From positions 1,426,001 to 1,490,000 of the forward strand of contig NZ_JELR01000001.1 of the NCBI RefSeq assembly GCF_000708675.1: 64,000 nucleotides of DNA, written 5' to 3'. The translations under genes were made by a program, and so were the position numbers. Source of the DNA: Microbulbifer sp. HZ11. Lineage in GTDB: Bacteria; Pseudomonadota; Gammaproteobacteria; Pseudomonadales; Cellvibrionaceae. The notes beneath the pieces are model-generated. The model was not told the DNA's origin, ran no database searches, and saw only the letters and a program-made list of their open reading frames with translations. Of the stretch, positions 46,442 to 55,866 are shown in pieces; within the stretch, counting starts at the first letter, position 1, and every line of letters starts with the position of its first letter.

Positions 46442-46527
46442 TGGGGACCGACTGAAGCTGCACTAAAGGAGTAAATCAGCCGGGCATTATCCATGCTTGC
46501 TTAGGATTGCGCCAATCAGGATTCCGC

Positions 46528-47703
46528 TCACTGCTCGAAAGCGAGCCGCGAAACCACCGGGTTTGCGTACCCCTGGATGGCCTTGTCCCGCCAGCGCTCG
46601 TCAATGGCAGCCATACGCTGCTCGAATTGCTCGCGGATCTCCTGGTGCTCATCCGGGTGCCAGGGCTTGGGGGGATAGCCCACGGGTACCTGAGGCGCTT
46701 CCCCATAGATCATCTGATAGGCAATCAGGTTGGTAGGGTGCAGCACATAGTTGCCGATAATCTGACGATCGATCTCGTCCGCAAGCGCCGCTACATCATT
46801 GAAATCTTTCTCGATCGGGGTGCCGAAGGCCGCGTGGATATGGCCCTTCTTGCCAACAACGCCCTTGCCGATGCTGCCGAGATCTTCGTGGGCTTCCTTC
46901 TGGTACTCGTCCTGGTGTTCCTTGATGTACAGCTCGCGGGCCTTGTAGCGGTCACAGGGGTCCCACTCGTAGGAAATGGACAGGGGAACAATATGCAGCT
47001 CACGCCAGAAGTCGGCGAATGACTGCTCTTTGGGCTTGGCCATGGCAAACATCGCCGCCAGCGCCGGGTTGGTGCGGTCCAGGCCGTCTTTGGCGCGGCC
47101 AGCGCGCTGGGCGATCCACACATGTTCATTGTCATTGACGATGGAGTGGTGGATGTATTTCGACAGGGTCGTGGCCGCGGTCAGTTTTTCGCGGCGGCTA
47201 CCGGAACTGCGCTTAACCACAAAACACTTGTTGAGTTTCATGATGTCCGAGGCAAACTGCTTCGACAACAGGTTATCGCCGATGGCAATACGCGAGGTTT
47301 CATGTCCCTCCTTGAACATGGCGAGAATCGCCAGCGCAGGGTCCATGGCAATATCCCGGTGGTTGCTTACGAACAGACACGCGCGGTCCCGCGGCAGAGT
47401 ATCCAGGCCGGAGATGGTGAGGCCGCAACTGGTGCGGTTGACCGCTTTCTCCAGATACTTGGCGATGACTTCCTGCACGCCGCGCACATTATTGGCGTTG
47501 CGGAACTCAAAACGCACGAACTGGCGTACCAGCCAGGCGAGGGGGCGCTCCAGCTTGCTGGCCGCGCCGGGGAGCAGGAAATGGGCCACCACCCGGGACA
47601 TTTCCGGGTCTTCTACCAGGCGGCGCAGCGCGGGGCGCACTTCGTCGTCCCGGTAGGGGCGGATTTCATCAAACTGACTGGGGTCGATATTTCTCGCATT
47701 CAT
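46528..47703 (-). CDS. 1-acyl-sn-glycerol-3-phosphate acyltransferase family protein (PlsC-like)
   Basis: A 391-residue soluble-looking protein with an acyltransferase domain. The active-site motif is FVSNHRDIAMD, with His115 and Asp121 giving HX5D, or Asp117 if HX1D is considered, where classical PlsC has HX4D. This is a known subgroup annotated as acyltransferase. The N-terminal 80 residues are helical and extra. Substrate is unknown. It is divergent from nhaC. Confidence 0.8.
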   Translation of the reverse strand: MNARNIDPSQFDEIRPYRDDEVRPALRRLVEDPEMSRVVAHFLLPGAASKLERPLAWLVRQFVRFEFRNANNVRGVQEVIAKYLEKAVNRTSCGLTISGLDTLPRDRACLFVSNHRDIAMDPALAILAMFKEGHETSRIAIGDNLLSKQFASDIMKLNKCFVVKRSSGSRREKLTAATTLSKYIHHSIVNDNEHVWIAQRAGRAKDGLDRTNPALAAMFAMAKPKEQSFADFWRELHIVPLSISYEWDPCDRYKARELYIKEHQDEYQKEAHEDLGSIGKGVVGKKGHIHAAFGTPIEKDFNDVAALADEIDRQIIGNYVLHPTNLIAYQMIYGEAPQVPVGYPPKPWHPDEHQEIREQFEQRMAAIDERWRDKAIQGYANPVVSRLAFEQ

Positions 47704-48040
47704 GGAGTAGTGCTACCTGCCAACTTCAGCGCGCCGAGGATTCGGGCCCGCCACGCTCTGGCTCATTCTTATTTTGGCCCAGCCTGCACCCTCCGATACC
47801 TGACCGGGGGCATTGCCGGGCGAAACCGGCGCAGAACATACCGGATGCAGCGGCGAACTGCCAGCGCCAGTGGCGACTCGCAGGTAACCTGCGGGCCTTT
47901 GCCACTACCAGCCTCACCGGCATCCCTATAGACATATGCGGAGCCCGCCCCGAGAATAGACCGCTTTATAACAAGAAACTGACCTGGCTCCCTGGTCACA
48001 AGCTGAGAGCCGGATACTTGCCTGCCACTAGGAGACCGCC
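47704..48040. other. Divergent promoter region between the acyltransferase gene and nhaC
   Basis: No gene is supported in these 337 bp. TTTATA near 47966 could be a -10 box for nhaC, with no good -35. GC-rich stretches could fold, but I see no riboswitch I can name. Confidence 0.45.
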
Positions 48041-49531
48041 TTGAGTCACACCAGTTCCAGCGAGTCGCATCACGACTCCCGTACACCCAGCTTGCTGGAT
48101 GCCCTGATCCCGCTCCTGATCCTGATCGCGCTATTATCCCTGTCGGTATATTTTTATGGCGCCGATTCGTCCTACGGCCCCAATCAGATTGCATTACTGC
48201 TGTGTGCCGGTGTGGCTTCGTTGGTGGGCATGAAAAACGGCTTCACCTGGAAGGAAATGGAAGGCGGTATGCTACACGGCATGAGCCTGGTGTTCGGCGC
48301 CATCCTGATCCTGTTGGCGGTGGGGGCTCTGATCGGCAGCTGGATTCTCGCCGGCACCGTGCCGTCAATGATCTATTACGGGGTGCAGATGCTCTCACCC
48401 CAGTGGTTCTACGCCGCCAGCTGCATTATCTGCGCGGTTGTCGGCCTCAGCATTGGCTCCAGCTGGACCACCGCCGGCACCCTGGGTGTAGCCCTGATGG
48501 GGATCGCCGCCGCTCTTGGCCTGAACCCGGCAATCACCGCCGGTGCGGTCATCTCTGGAGCCTACTTTGGCGACAAGATGTCGCCACTATCCGATACCAC
48601 TAACGTGGCAGCCGCCGTCACCTCCAACGACCTGTTCCTGCACATCCGCCACATGCTGTGGACCACCATTCCGGCGTTTACCATCGCGCTTGTGGTCTTC
48701 GCCGTCATCGGGCTTAGCTCCGATACCGGCCACGCCTCCGCGGAAGATATCCAGACACTGCTTGGCGCTCTGCAGGATGAGTTCAGCATTTCTATCGTGA
48801 GCATGTTGCCCCTGGCACTGCTGTTGGCGATGGCGTGGAAGAAAGTACCCGCTTACCCCACGCTGATAATCGGTGCGCTGGTTGGCTGTATGATCGCGAT
48901 GATTTTCGAGCCCAACGCCACTCGCCAGCTGGCCGGCGGTGAAGGGCCGCTGAGCCTGCTGAAAGGCGCCTGGCACAGTCTGTTCGACGGCTACAAGTCC
49001 ACCTCCAGCAATGAAGCCGTGGCCTCTCTTCTCTCCAAGGGCGGCATGAGCAGCATGCTCAATACCATCTGGCTGATTATTTCCGCGATGGCCTTCGGTG
49101 GCGTAATGGAGCGCGCCGGCTTCCTCGAGCGAATCGTCAACTGGGCGTTGTCAGGCGTGAAGACGGTGGGCGGTCTTATCACCTCAACGGTGCTCACCTG
49201 CTTCGGTATGAATGCCGCCGCTGGCGACCAGTACATGGCCATTATTATTCCCGGCCGTATGTTCCGCGAAGCCTTTGAAGGCAAAGGCCTGCACGGTCTG
49301 AATCTGTCGCGCACCCTGGAGGACTCCGGCACCATAACCTCGGTACTGATTCCGTGGAATACCTGTGGCGCCTATATGAGTGCCACCCTCGGTATTGCCA
49401 CTTTCACTTACGCGCCCTTCGCCCTGTTCAATATTATCTGTCCGCTGCTCGCCATCGCCTACGGCTGGCTGCATTTCAAACAGATGCCTCTGGGCGTGCA
49501 GCAACCCTTACAAGATGCCGAGAAAGCCTGA
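48041..49531 (+). CDS. nhaC: Na+/H+ antiporter NhaC family
   Basis: A 496-residue membrane protein of about 12 helices that exchanges Na+ for H+, useful for a marine bacterium. Conserved segments include SIGSSWTTAGTLGVALMGIA, ISGAYFGDKMSPLSDTTNVA and MNAAAGDQYMAIIIPGRMF. The start is TTG with AGGAG upstream; SHTSSSESHHDSRTPS is a short hydrophilic N-terminus. The DUF3549 gene follows by 8 bp. Arginine/ornithine or malate exchange is known for some relatives, so Na+ is the likely but not proven substrate. Confidence 0.9.
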   Translation: MSHTSSSESHHDSRTPSLLDALIPLLILIALLSLSVYFYGADSSYGPNQIALLLCAGVASLVGMKNGFTWKEMEGGMLHGMSLVFGAILILLAVGALIGSWILAGTVPSMIYYGVQMLSPQWFYAASCIICAVVGLSIGSSWTTAGTLGVALMGIAAALGLNPAITAGAVISGAYFGDKMSPLSDTTNVAAAVTSNDLFLHIRHMLWTTIPAFTIALVVFAVIGLSSDTGHASAEDIQTLLGALQDEFSISIVSMLPLALLLAMAWKKVPAYPTLIIGALVGCMIAMIFEPNATRQLAGGEGPLSLLKGAWHSLFDGYKSTSSNEAVASLLSKGGMSSMLNTIWLIISAMAFGGVMERAGFLERIVNWALSGVKTVGGLITSTVLTCFGMNAAAGDQYMAIIIPGRMFREAFEGKGLHGLNLSRTLEDSGTITSVLIPWNTCGAYMSATLGIATFTYAPFALFNIICPLLAIAYGWLHFKQMPLGVQQPLQDAEKA

Positions 49532-49539
49532 CGTACCCA

Positions 49540-50598
49540 ATGGCCAACACCTTAACCGACCTGATTACCGACGCGGACTTTGATCTGCGCTGGTTCGACC
49601 TGGGGCGCCGTGTGCGCCCGGTTTCCAGAAAGTCCGCGCAAGAATTTGAAAACGGCGCCGCCCCGTGGCCCCACCCCTATTTGCGTCACGCCTGGTGTGG
49701 TCTGCTCTTGACCCCACGGGAAACCGACAAGGAAAGTGCTGCAGAACCCGCAGTGTGGTTCCTGCGCCTCCCGCTGGATGAGCAGGGAAAGTTACTCCTG
49801 CCGATCCGCGACCGCTTTTTACGGGAGCTGCAGCAGGCGCTCATACCGCAGCAACAGGGCGCCCCAGCCCCGGCCAATGCCCTGCAGCAGGCGCTGGAAC
49901 ACAGCGGACTGATGTTTACACCCGCCGCGGACAAGCGTGCGGTTTTCCACGCGCAAGCGGCGAAGCTGCTGGGACGCCCTGCCAGCGACCACTACCCCGC
50001 CGCCAGGGCGTACGCCAAGGATCCGGCCGCGTTTCCCTGGGAGCAACTGGCTCTACAAGGTCTGGCGGATCTGGCGGTGCGCTGGGGTAAGGAGCAGGAC
50101 AATCTGGCAGTGAATCTACCCCGCTTTGCCGCGCCGGCTCTCATTTCTCTGTGCCAGTGCCTGGAGAGCGAGGCCATTGACCACCAGCTGACAGGCCCCC
50201 TGATTACCCGCGCCCGGCAATCCCTTGAATCTGCATCTCCGGATTTCACCCTGGTAATCGCCGTTATTCGCGGCGTATCACACAGCACGGCAGCGGGTAT
50301 GCGGCGACAATTTCTGACATGGCTCCTAGAGCAGGATCCCGCTGGTGCCGCCACTCAACCAGAAGTGCTTGCGGCTATTGGCAGTCGCTGCAGTGACGAC
50401 CTTATGGAACCGGACCTGGCAAAAAGCTGGCTGGAGCGTCTCAGCGCGAGCCAGCCCCAGGAAACCTTCAATCTGCTGCTGACCGATTTGCTGTTTCTTC
50501 CCCAACTGCGCAACGTGCTGCTGGGTGTTTTGCGCGACCCGCAGCGCCAGGAATCGGTGGCTGTCTCTTTCGGTCGCTTCTTGCAATCCGGTACCTGA
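49540..50598 (+). CDS. DUF3549 family protein
   Basis: From ATG 49540 the product is 352 residues, starting MANTLTDLITDADFDLRWFD. This N-terminus and RRVRPVSRKSAQEFENGAAPWPHP are typical of DUF3549, a soluble helical family found in gammaproteobacteria. No role is established. The frame is open further upstream, but inside nhaC. It is 8 bp after nhaC and may be read by the same transcript. Confidence 0.82.
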   Translation: MANTLTDLITDADFDLRWFDLGRRVRPVSRKSAQEFENGAAPWPHPYLRHAWCGLLLTPRETDKESAAEPAVWFLRLPLDEQGKLLLPIRDRFLRELQQALIPQQQGAPAPANALQQALEHSGLMFTPAADKRAVFHAQAAKLLGRPASDHYPAARAYAKDPAAFPWEQLALQGLADLAVRWGKEQDNLAVNLPRFAAPALISLCQCLESEAIDHQLTGPLITRARQSLESASPDFTLVIAVIRGVSHSTAAGMRRQFLTWLLEQDPAGAATQPEVLAAIGSRCSDDLMEPDLAKSWLERLSASQPQETFNLLLTDLLFLPQLRNVLLGVLRDPQRQESVAVSFGRFLQSGT

Positions 50599-51051
50599 GC
50601 CGCCACCGCTTCACTTTTATTCCGCAAAAAAGTGCCCCACTGACACCTCCCGATTTACGCGTATAAAAAAATGCGCGTAAATCTACGAGCTTTTATCTGC
50701 ATTTTCCCGGCCATTTTTCAATTTCTGGCGCCGCCTTCTTCGCTACATCACAGCAAAGAAGGAAAAAAAATTCTTTTTCACTTTACTGAAAAAAAATAAT
50801 ACCCACTCTGCTGCACCGCAGAGCGGCTGCTAAACGCAATTTGGCGTTTAACCCTTTAAATTCAGGCCCACAGGGACGACAAACTGGCGGCGTTTTTATC
50901 CTGAATTCACCTGTGGCGGCTATTTTAACCGCGCGCCTATTACACTCCATTGGGCGGTATGTTTGTAGAAAAGATTTTTACAAAGCACACCAAACAGGTG
51001 ACGTTTTATTGTCTATGCTATTGACTAACATCAACGGAAAGGAGTTAGGGG
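50599..51051. other. Structured AT-rich leader region before a small lipoprotein gene
   Basis: No gene is supported in these 453 bp. Features seen: an inverted repeat ATTTACGCG/CGCGTAAAT near 50652-50684; an A/T-rich tract with runs of A (50757-50800); a hairpin 50806-50823 (CTCTGC/GCAGAG); and, 7 bp later, a hairpin 50831-50850 (TAAACGC/GCGTTTA). The paired hairpins about 200 bp before the lipoprotein start may end the previous transcript or belong to a leader RNA. Confidence 0.5.
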
Positions 51052-51246
51052 ATGAATTTCACTCCAGCCAAGTACTTAACCGGAATTATTTGTGCACTGG
51101 TCCTCGCAGGTTGTTGTGCACCGGCTCCGATGCCGGCCGCCTGCCCTCCAGGATCAGAGCAAATTCCGACCTCCATGGCTTGTCCTGCGGACGCGGATTG
51201 CTGGATGGCATCCGATAATGTTCGCTGCATGAAAGTGGTTAAATAA
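51052..51246 (+). CDS. Small cysteine-rich lipoprotein
   Basis: A 64-residue protein. MNFTPAKYLTGIICALVLAG is a lipoprotein signal with lipidated Cys21. The mature part has cysteines at 22, 31, 44, 50 and 59, so disulfides or metal binding are likely. AAGGAG lies ten bases before the ATG and a strong terminator follows, so it is an independent gene. I do not recognise a family. A similar size and layout occurs in many Gram-negative surface lipoproteins. Confidence 0.8.
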   Translation: MNFTPAKYLTGIICALVLAGCCAPAPMPAACPPGSEQIPTSMACPADADCWMASDNVRCMKVVK

Positions 51247-51268
51247 CCGCTCTCAGACAGGTTCATGC

Positions 51269-51295
51269 AAATGCCGCTTTTCGAAGCGGCATTTT
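51269..51295 (+). terminator. Rho-independent terminator after the small lipoprotein gene
   Basis: AAATGCCGCTT and AAGCGGCATTT form an 11-bp perfect stem with a TTCG tetraloop, 22 bp past the stop. It ends in a short T run. Confidence 0.9.
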
Positions 51296-51538
51296 GCATT
51301 CTGCCCTCCGAGATTTATTCCATTCCGCTCTGCAAGCTCCGGCTTCCCTCTTCTCACGCGGCTCAACCACAACGCATCGACTCAGTTATCGGTCGACCGC
51401 TCTGTAACTTGTGGCTGTTTTGCTGCACCGTAATTGCACACGCAAAACCGATTGGCATCACACTGGCCGCACTGCGTATTTGTCGCTAATATCAGCAGTT
51501 TTCCTGCCGAACATAAATTTTTTTTCAGCGAAGAACTA

Positions 51539-53158
51539 ATGACCATGGATGCTCTCCCCCTGTCTGCCGCCATTGCCTCTCTGCAACAACACAAGGACCA
51601 GCAGCGTTGGTCATTGCGCGACCTGTTTGCCACTGATGCAGAGCGGGCGCAAACCTTCTGCGCAGAAGCTGCGGGTATTTATCTGGACTACAGCAAGAAC
51701 CTGCTGAGCACAGACACACTGCAACAGCTTCTGGACTACACAACTACCGCACAACTCAAAAACCGCATCGGCGCCCTGTTCGCCGGCACCAACATCAACA
51801 ACACAGAACACCGCCCGGCCCTGCACACCGCCCTGCGCTTTCAGGGCGAGCCCAAGTCCGAGCATGAGCAGGCAGTGGCCGACTGCCGCGCGCAGATGGC
51901 CCAGTTCGTCGAACAGATTCACAGCGGCACCTGGACCGGCTTTAGCGGCAAGCGTATCCGCCATGTGGTCAATATTGGTATCGGCGGTTCCGACTTGGGG
52001 CCGCGCATGGTGTGGGAAGCACTGCGCCCCTGGCACAACCCCGAGCTGACGGTGCACTTTGTGGCGAACATCGACGGCGCCGACCTAAGCGACACCATCG
52101 CTCCCCTGCCCGCAGACGAGACGCTGTTTATCGTCGCCTCTAAGTCCTTCTCCACCCTCGAAACCCGCCAGAACGCACTTTCAGCACGCCAGTGGGTGCT
52201 CGACGCCGGGTGTGCAGAGTCCGATCTGGAAAAACACTTTGTCGCGGTGAGCAGCAATATCGTCGCGGCCCAGGACTTCGGCATCGCCGCACAGAATATT
52301 TTCCCCATGTGGGACTGGGTGGGTGGCCGCTACTCACTCTGGTCCGCCATCGGATTGCCTGTCGCCCTGGCCTGCGGGTTTGAGGTGTACAGCGAGCTGT
52401 TGGAAGGTGCCAACGCCATGGACCGTCACTTCGCGGAGGCGCAGTTCGCGCAGAATCTGCCGGTGCTGATGGCGCTGATTCATTTCTGGTACCGCCAGTG
52501 CTGGGGGGCCAGCAGCCTCGCGGTTCTCCCCTATGCCCAGCGCCTGGCCAAGTTTCCGGCGTGGCTGCAGCAATTGGATATGGAGAGCCTGGGCAAAAGC
52601 GTGACCCGCGGTGGCGAGCACTTGCCCTATCCGAGCGGCGCGGTGATCTGGGGTGCCGAGGGCAGTAACGGCCAGCACTCTTTCCACCAGTTGCTGCACC
52701 AGGGCACGGATATGATTCCAGCGGACTTTATTGCCATCAAGGAACCGACGTCTGAACTGAAAGAACAGCACCAGTGGCTGTTGTCCTGCTGCCTGAGCCA
52801 GAGCCAGGCACTACTCAAGGGTAAGTCCCTGGCGGAGGCCCGCAAGGAGCTGGAGGCCTCGGGCCATACCCACAAAGAGGTGCATCAACTGGCCCCCCAC
52901 AAGGTGGTGCCGGGCAACCGCCCGAGCAATACCCTGGTGGTGGAAAAGCTGGATCCGTTCCACCTGGGTAGCCTGCTGGCGCTCTACGAGCACAAGGTGT
53001 TTACCTTTGGCTGTCTGTTAGACATCAATCCGTTTGATCAGTGGGGCGTGGAATTAGGCAAGGTGCTGGGCAATGGTGTGCACGCGGCCATTGATGGGGA
53101 TATCCCAGAGGATTGGGATGGCTCTACGGCCCATCTACTGAAGCTGCTTCTCAAGTAA
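51539..53158 (+). CDS. pgi: Glucose-6-phosphate isomerase
   Basis: Pgi interconverts glucose-6-phosphate and fructose-6-phosphate in the cytoplasm. From ATG 51539 the product is 539 residues, close to 549 in E. coli. It has the sugar-phosphate isomerase core with VNIGIGGSDLGPRM, GGRYSLWSAIGLPVAL (PGI signature) and NGQHSFHQLLHQGTDMIP with the catalytic histidine, and ends with GWVELGKVLG-like sequence. ATG 51545 is an alternative. Two long-hairpin elements follow it. Confidence 0.96.
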   Translation: MTMDALPLSAAIASLQQHKDQQRWSLRDLFATDAERAQTFCAEAAGIYLDYSKNLLSTDTLQQLLDYTTTAQLKNRIGALFAGTNINNTEHRPALHTALRFQGEPKSEHEQAVADCRAQMAQFVEQIHSGTWTGFSGKRIRHVVNIGIGGSDLGPRMVWEALRPWHNPELTVHFVANIDGADLSDTIAPLPADETLFIVASKSFSTLETRQNALSARQWVLDAGCAESDLEKHFVAVSSNIVAAQDFGIAAQNIFPMWDWVGGRYSLWSAIGLPVALACGFEVYSELLEGANAMDRHFAEAQFAQNLPVLMALIHFWYRQCWGASSLAVLPYAQRLAKFPAWLQQLDMESLGKSVTRGGEHLPYPSGAVIWGAEGSNGQHSFHQLLHQGTDMIPADFIAIKEPTSELKEQHQWLLSCCLSQSQALLKGKSLAEARKELEASGHTHKEVHQLAPHKVVPGNRPSNTLVVEKLDPFHLGSLLALYEHKVFTFGCLLDINPFDQWGVELGKVLGNGVHAAIDGDIPEDWDGSTAHLLKLLLK

Positions 53159-53197
53159 CGCGTAGTTTGGTGGTAATCACTTAGGCGACCCTGTGGC

Positions 53198-53309
53198 GGC
53201 AAAGCACTGGGTATCTGTTTTCAAAACCGCTGTGAATACATCCCTGTACGCTGCGTCGGCAACATCCCTGTTGCCGACGCTTTTGAAAACAGATACCCAG
53301 CACTTTGCC
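53198..53309 (+). repeat. Long-hairpin element, class B, copy 2
   Basis: Arms 53198-53226 and 53281-53309 pair over 29 bp with two mismatches (GGCAAAGCACTGGGTATCTG start). The loop has a small hairpin TACA/TGTA around TCCC and a 12-bp hairpin (GCGTCGGCAACA and TGTTGCCGACGC around TCCC). The ACATCCCTGT apex corresponds to ACATCCATGT in the other class B copies. It starts 39 bp after pgi. Confidence 0.83.
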
Positions 53310-53385
53310 TTCGCATCTCACTACGTGCTCCACCCCAAAAGACGTTACCCCTCAGTTTGAGCTAGGCCACACACTTCGAATTTAA

Positions 53386-53468
53386 GGTGGAGTGCCGGGT
53401 GCGGGTTTTCAGGAGCGCCCAGGGATGGGTTCACAGCGGTCCTGAAAACCCGCACCCGGTGCTCCGCC
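53386..53468 (+). repeat. Long-hairpin element, class A, copy 5, short form
   Basis: Arms 53386-53414 and 53440-53468 pair over 29 bp with minor wobble. The loop is only 25 nt, GCGCCCAGGGATGGGTTCAC and five more bases, and the inner hairpin is absent, so the CCCAGGGATGGGTTCAC segment is the essential class A part. It ends 9 bp from the slipin stop. Confidence 0.85.
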
Positions 53469-53477
53469 GCCACTTAA

Positions 53478-54248
53478 CTAGCTAGTGGGACCACCACGCT
53501 TCGCCCCTTGATCAATTAACGGCTTAATCAAATCCATCGGCAGTGGGAACACAATCGTAGAGTTCTGCTCCCCAGCAATATCAATTAGAGTTTGCATGTA
53601 TCGCAGCGTAATAGCGTTCGAGTTCTTGGAAAGCTGATCCGCCGCCTCAGTGAGCTTCCGTGCCGCCTGCGCCTCACCCTCGGCATGAATCACCTTCGCC
53701 CGCCGTGAACGCTCCGCTTCCGCCTGCTGGGCGATTGCACGGATCATGCTCTCATCCAGATCAATGTGCTTAATTTCCACATTGGTGACCTTTACGCCCC
53801 AGGCATCGGTCTGCTCATCGAGGATTTTCTGAATATCCACATTGAGCTTGTCGCGTTCGGATAGCATCTCATCCAACTCGTGCTTACCCAACACAGAGCG
53901 CATCGTGGTCTGGGATAACTGGCTTACCGCCTCGTGGTAGTTTTCCACATTGATGATTGCCGACTGTGGATCGATTACCCGGTAGTACACCACCGCATTC
54001 ACTTTGACCGACACATTATCCCGGCTGATCACATCCTGAGTGGGCACATCCATCACTACCACACGCAGGTCCACCCGCTCCATCGTCTGGAGCACCGGAA
54101 TGATAATGATCAGCCCCGGTCCCTTTACCGCCTGGAAACGCCCGAGAAAGAACACCACCGCACGCTCGTACTCCCGCAGGATGCGGATCGCGTACATGAC
54201 TATCAGCACAACCGCCAGAATCAACAGGCTGGCAAAATAACTGATCAT
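53478..54248 (-). CDS. Slipin/stomatin-like SPFH domain membrane protein
   Basis: A 256-residue protein with an N-terminal membrane helix ([20 protein letters not shown]) and an SPFH/band 7 domain ([36 protein letters not shown]). Slipins organise membrane microdomains and act with NfeD-type proteases. The gene follows the NfeD gene by 30 bp, the classic slipin-NfeD pair. It converges with pgi across two long-hairpin elements. Confidence 0.93.
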   Translation of the reverse strand: MISYFASLLILAVVLIVMYAIRILREYERAVVFFLGRFQAVKGPGLIIIIPVLQTMERVDLRVVVMDVPTQDVISRDNVSVKVNAVVYYRVIDPQSAIINVENYHEAVSQLSQTTMRSVLGKHELDEMLSERDKLNVDIQKILDEQTDAWGVKVTNVEIKHIDLDESMIRAIAQQAEAERSRRAKVIHAEGEAQAARKLTEAADQLSKNSNAITLRYMQTLIDIAGEQNSTIVFPLPMDLIKPLIDQGAKRGGPTS

Positions 54249-54278
54249 AAGAATGCTCCTTTTTCGCCTTGTAAATGG

Positions 54279-55733
54279 CTATTCCGGTTGAACCCGAAGG
54301 TTCAATCCATGCTCCGCGGTGACCGTCACCAGCTGCCCTTCGGTCAATAGATTGTCACAGTGGGCCCGCCAGATTTCGCCGTCGATTTTTACCAATAACT
54401 CCGGTTCCACTTCGATCACCACCGCGGTTCGCCCCACCATGGCCTTGTTCGCGGCCACCTTGGGCTTCCGCAGACTATGACCCACGGCGTACAGTAAACC
54501 CAGAAGCCCCAATCCACTGACCGCAGCAATGGAGCCGATCAATGCCTTGGAAACCTGCATGCCCGGCACATCGCTGTCGATCAGCATGACCGAGCCAATC
54601 ACCAGGGCAACAACCCCACCAATACCCAGTGCGCCAAAGCTCGGTACAAACAGCTCCGCCGCGATCAACAGCGCACCCACGATAATCAGCGCCAACCCTA
54701 CGTAGTTGATCGGTAGGACCTGTAACGCATAAAACGCCAGTAACAAACAGATCACACCGACAACGCCGGGTACGATGGCGCCGGGGCTGTAGCCTTCAAA
54801 AATAAGACCGTAAATTCCGATCAACAGGAGGATATAGGCGATCTGTGGGTTGGTTATCAATGACAAAAGCTCATTGCGCCAATCGGGCTCGTAAGCGACT
54901 ACCGGTAGCTCATTGATCGTGCTGGCGATCTGTTGCTTGCTGCCATTCAATAGGATTTCACGATTGGGCAGTTGTTTAATCAACCGTTGCTGGTTTTCGG
55001 CCACCACATCGATGACGTTGTCCGCCAATGCCTCCTTGGCGGTCAGTGTTGCGGCATCGCGCACGGCTTTTTCCGCCCAGTCCGCATTGCGTCCGTGACG
55101 ATGAGCCAGACCGCGGATATAGGCCACGGAGTCGTTAATAACTTTGCGCTCCATAGCGCTACCGGATTTTATCGCCCCCGTTTCCGCATCACTTTCATCG
55201 CTCCCGCCCGATTGTTTTTCATCGCTTTTATCATCCGCCGATTTGTCGGGCGATCTCTGCGGAGGCTCCTGCTGTCCGGGCATACCGCCAATCTGTACCG
55301 GTGTCGCCGCACCCAGGGTTGTCGACGGTGTCATCGCCGCCACATGACTGGCATAGAGAATATAGGTGCCGGCGCTGGCGGCCCGGGCACCGGCGGGCGT
55401 GACGTAAGTGACGTAGGGAACCTCAGAGGCAAGAATATGCTGAATAATATCCCGCGTGGCCGCATCCAGCCCGCCCGGGGTATCCATATTTACGATAAAC
55501 AAGCGCGCTCCCGCTTCCCGGGCGCTCTCGCTGGTGCGAATCAGATAATCGGTGGTCGCAGGCCCGATCGGGCCATTGATGGAAAGCTGCGCGATATGGG
55601 GCTGATTCTGCACTTCCGACGGCGCTGAATCTTCCCCCTCCTGCTCCACTTGGGAAAAACCAGAATGGGAAAACACCTGCGCCAGAATCAGCAGCAGGCA
55701 GGCGGTTACTACTTTCGAACACCACTGTTGCAT
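54279..55733 (-). CDS. NfeD family membrane-bound serine protease (long form)
   Basis: A 484-residue protein: signal peptide (about 1-30), ClpP/crotonase-like protease domain (60-240) with the nucleophile serine in ARAASAGTYILYA, an insertion rich in Gln, Ser and Asp (about 155-185), several membrane helices (275-420) and a C-terminal OB-fold NfeD domain. It cleaves the C-terminus of stomatin partners in archaeal relatives, so the neighbouring slipin is the likely partner. The inserted acidic, Ser/Asp-rich stretch is longer than usual. Confidence 0.92.
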   Translation of the reverse strand: MQQWCSKVVTACLLLILAQVFSHSGFSQVEQEGEDSAPSEVQNQPHIAQLSINGPIGPATTDYLIRTSESAREAGARLFIVNMDTPGGLDAATRDIIQHILASEVPYVTYVTPAGARAASAGTYILYASHVAAMTPSTTLGAATPVQIGGMPGQQEPPQRSPDKSADDKSDEKQSGGSDESDAETGAIKSGSAMERKVINDSVAYIRGLAHRHGRNADWAEKAVRDAATLTAKEALADNVIDVVAENQQRLIKQLPNREILLNGSKQQIASTINELPVVAYEPDWRNELLSLITNPQIAYILLLIGIYGLIFEGYSPGAIVPGVVGVICLLLAFYALQVLPINYVGLALIIVGALLIAAELFVPSFGALGIGGVVALVIGSVMLIDSDVPGMQVSKALIGSIAAVSGLGLLGLLYAVGHSLRKPKVAANKAMVGRTAVVIEVEPELLVKIDGEIWRAHCDNLLTEGQLVTVTAEHGLNLRVQPE

Positions 55734-55866
55734 AAGTGTTATCCCGGGTGCGAAAGAACAGGAAACACAAGCGTAACAGAATTGAGGAAGAAGACAGGGA
55801 AAGGCGCGCCGGTTGCAAATAAGCGACTATTCAGAACCAGCGTGCCGCGCTCTAAGATGTGGGCAC

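Noticed and set aside
47704-48040. Riboswitch before nhaC
   Set aside because: The region is GC-rich and could fold, but I could not match any known Na+ or other riboswitch consensus.
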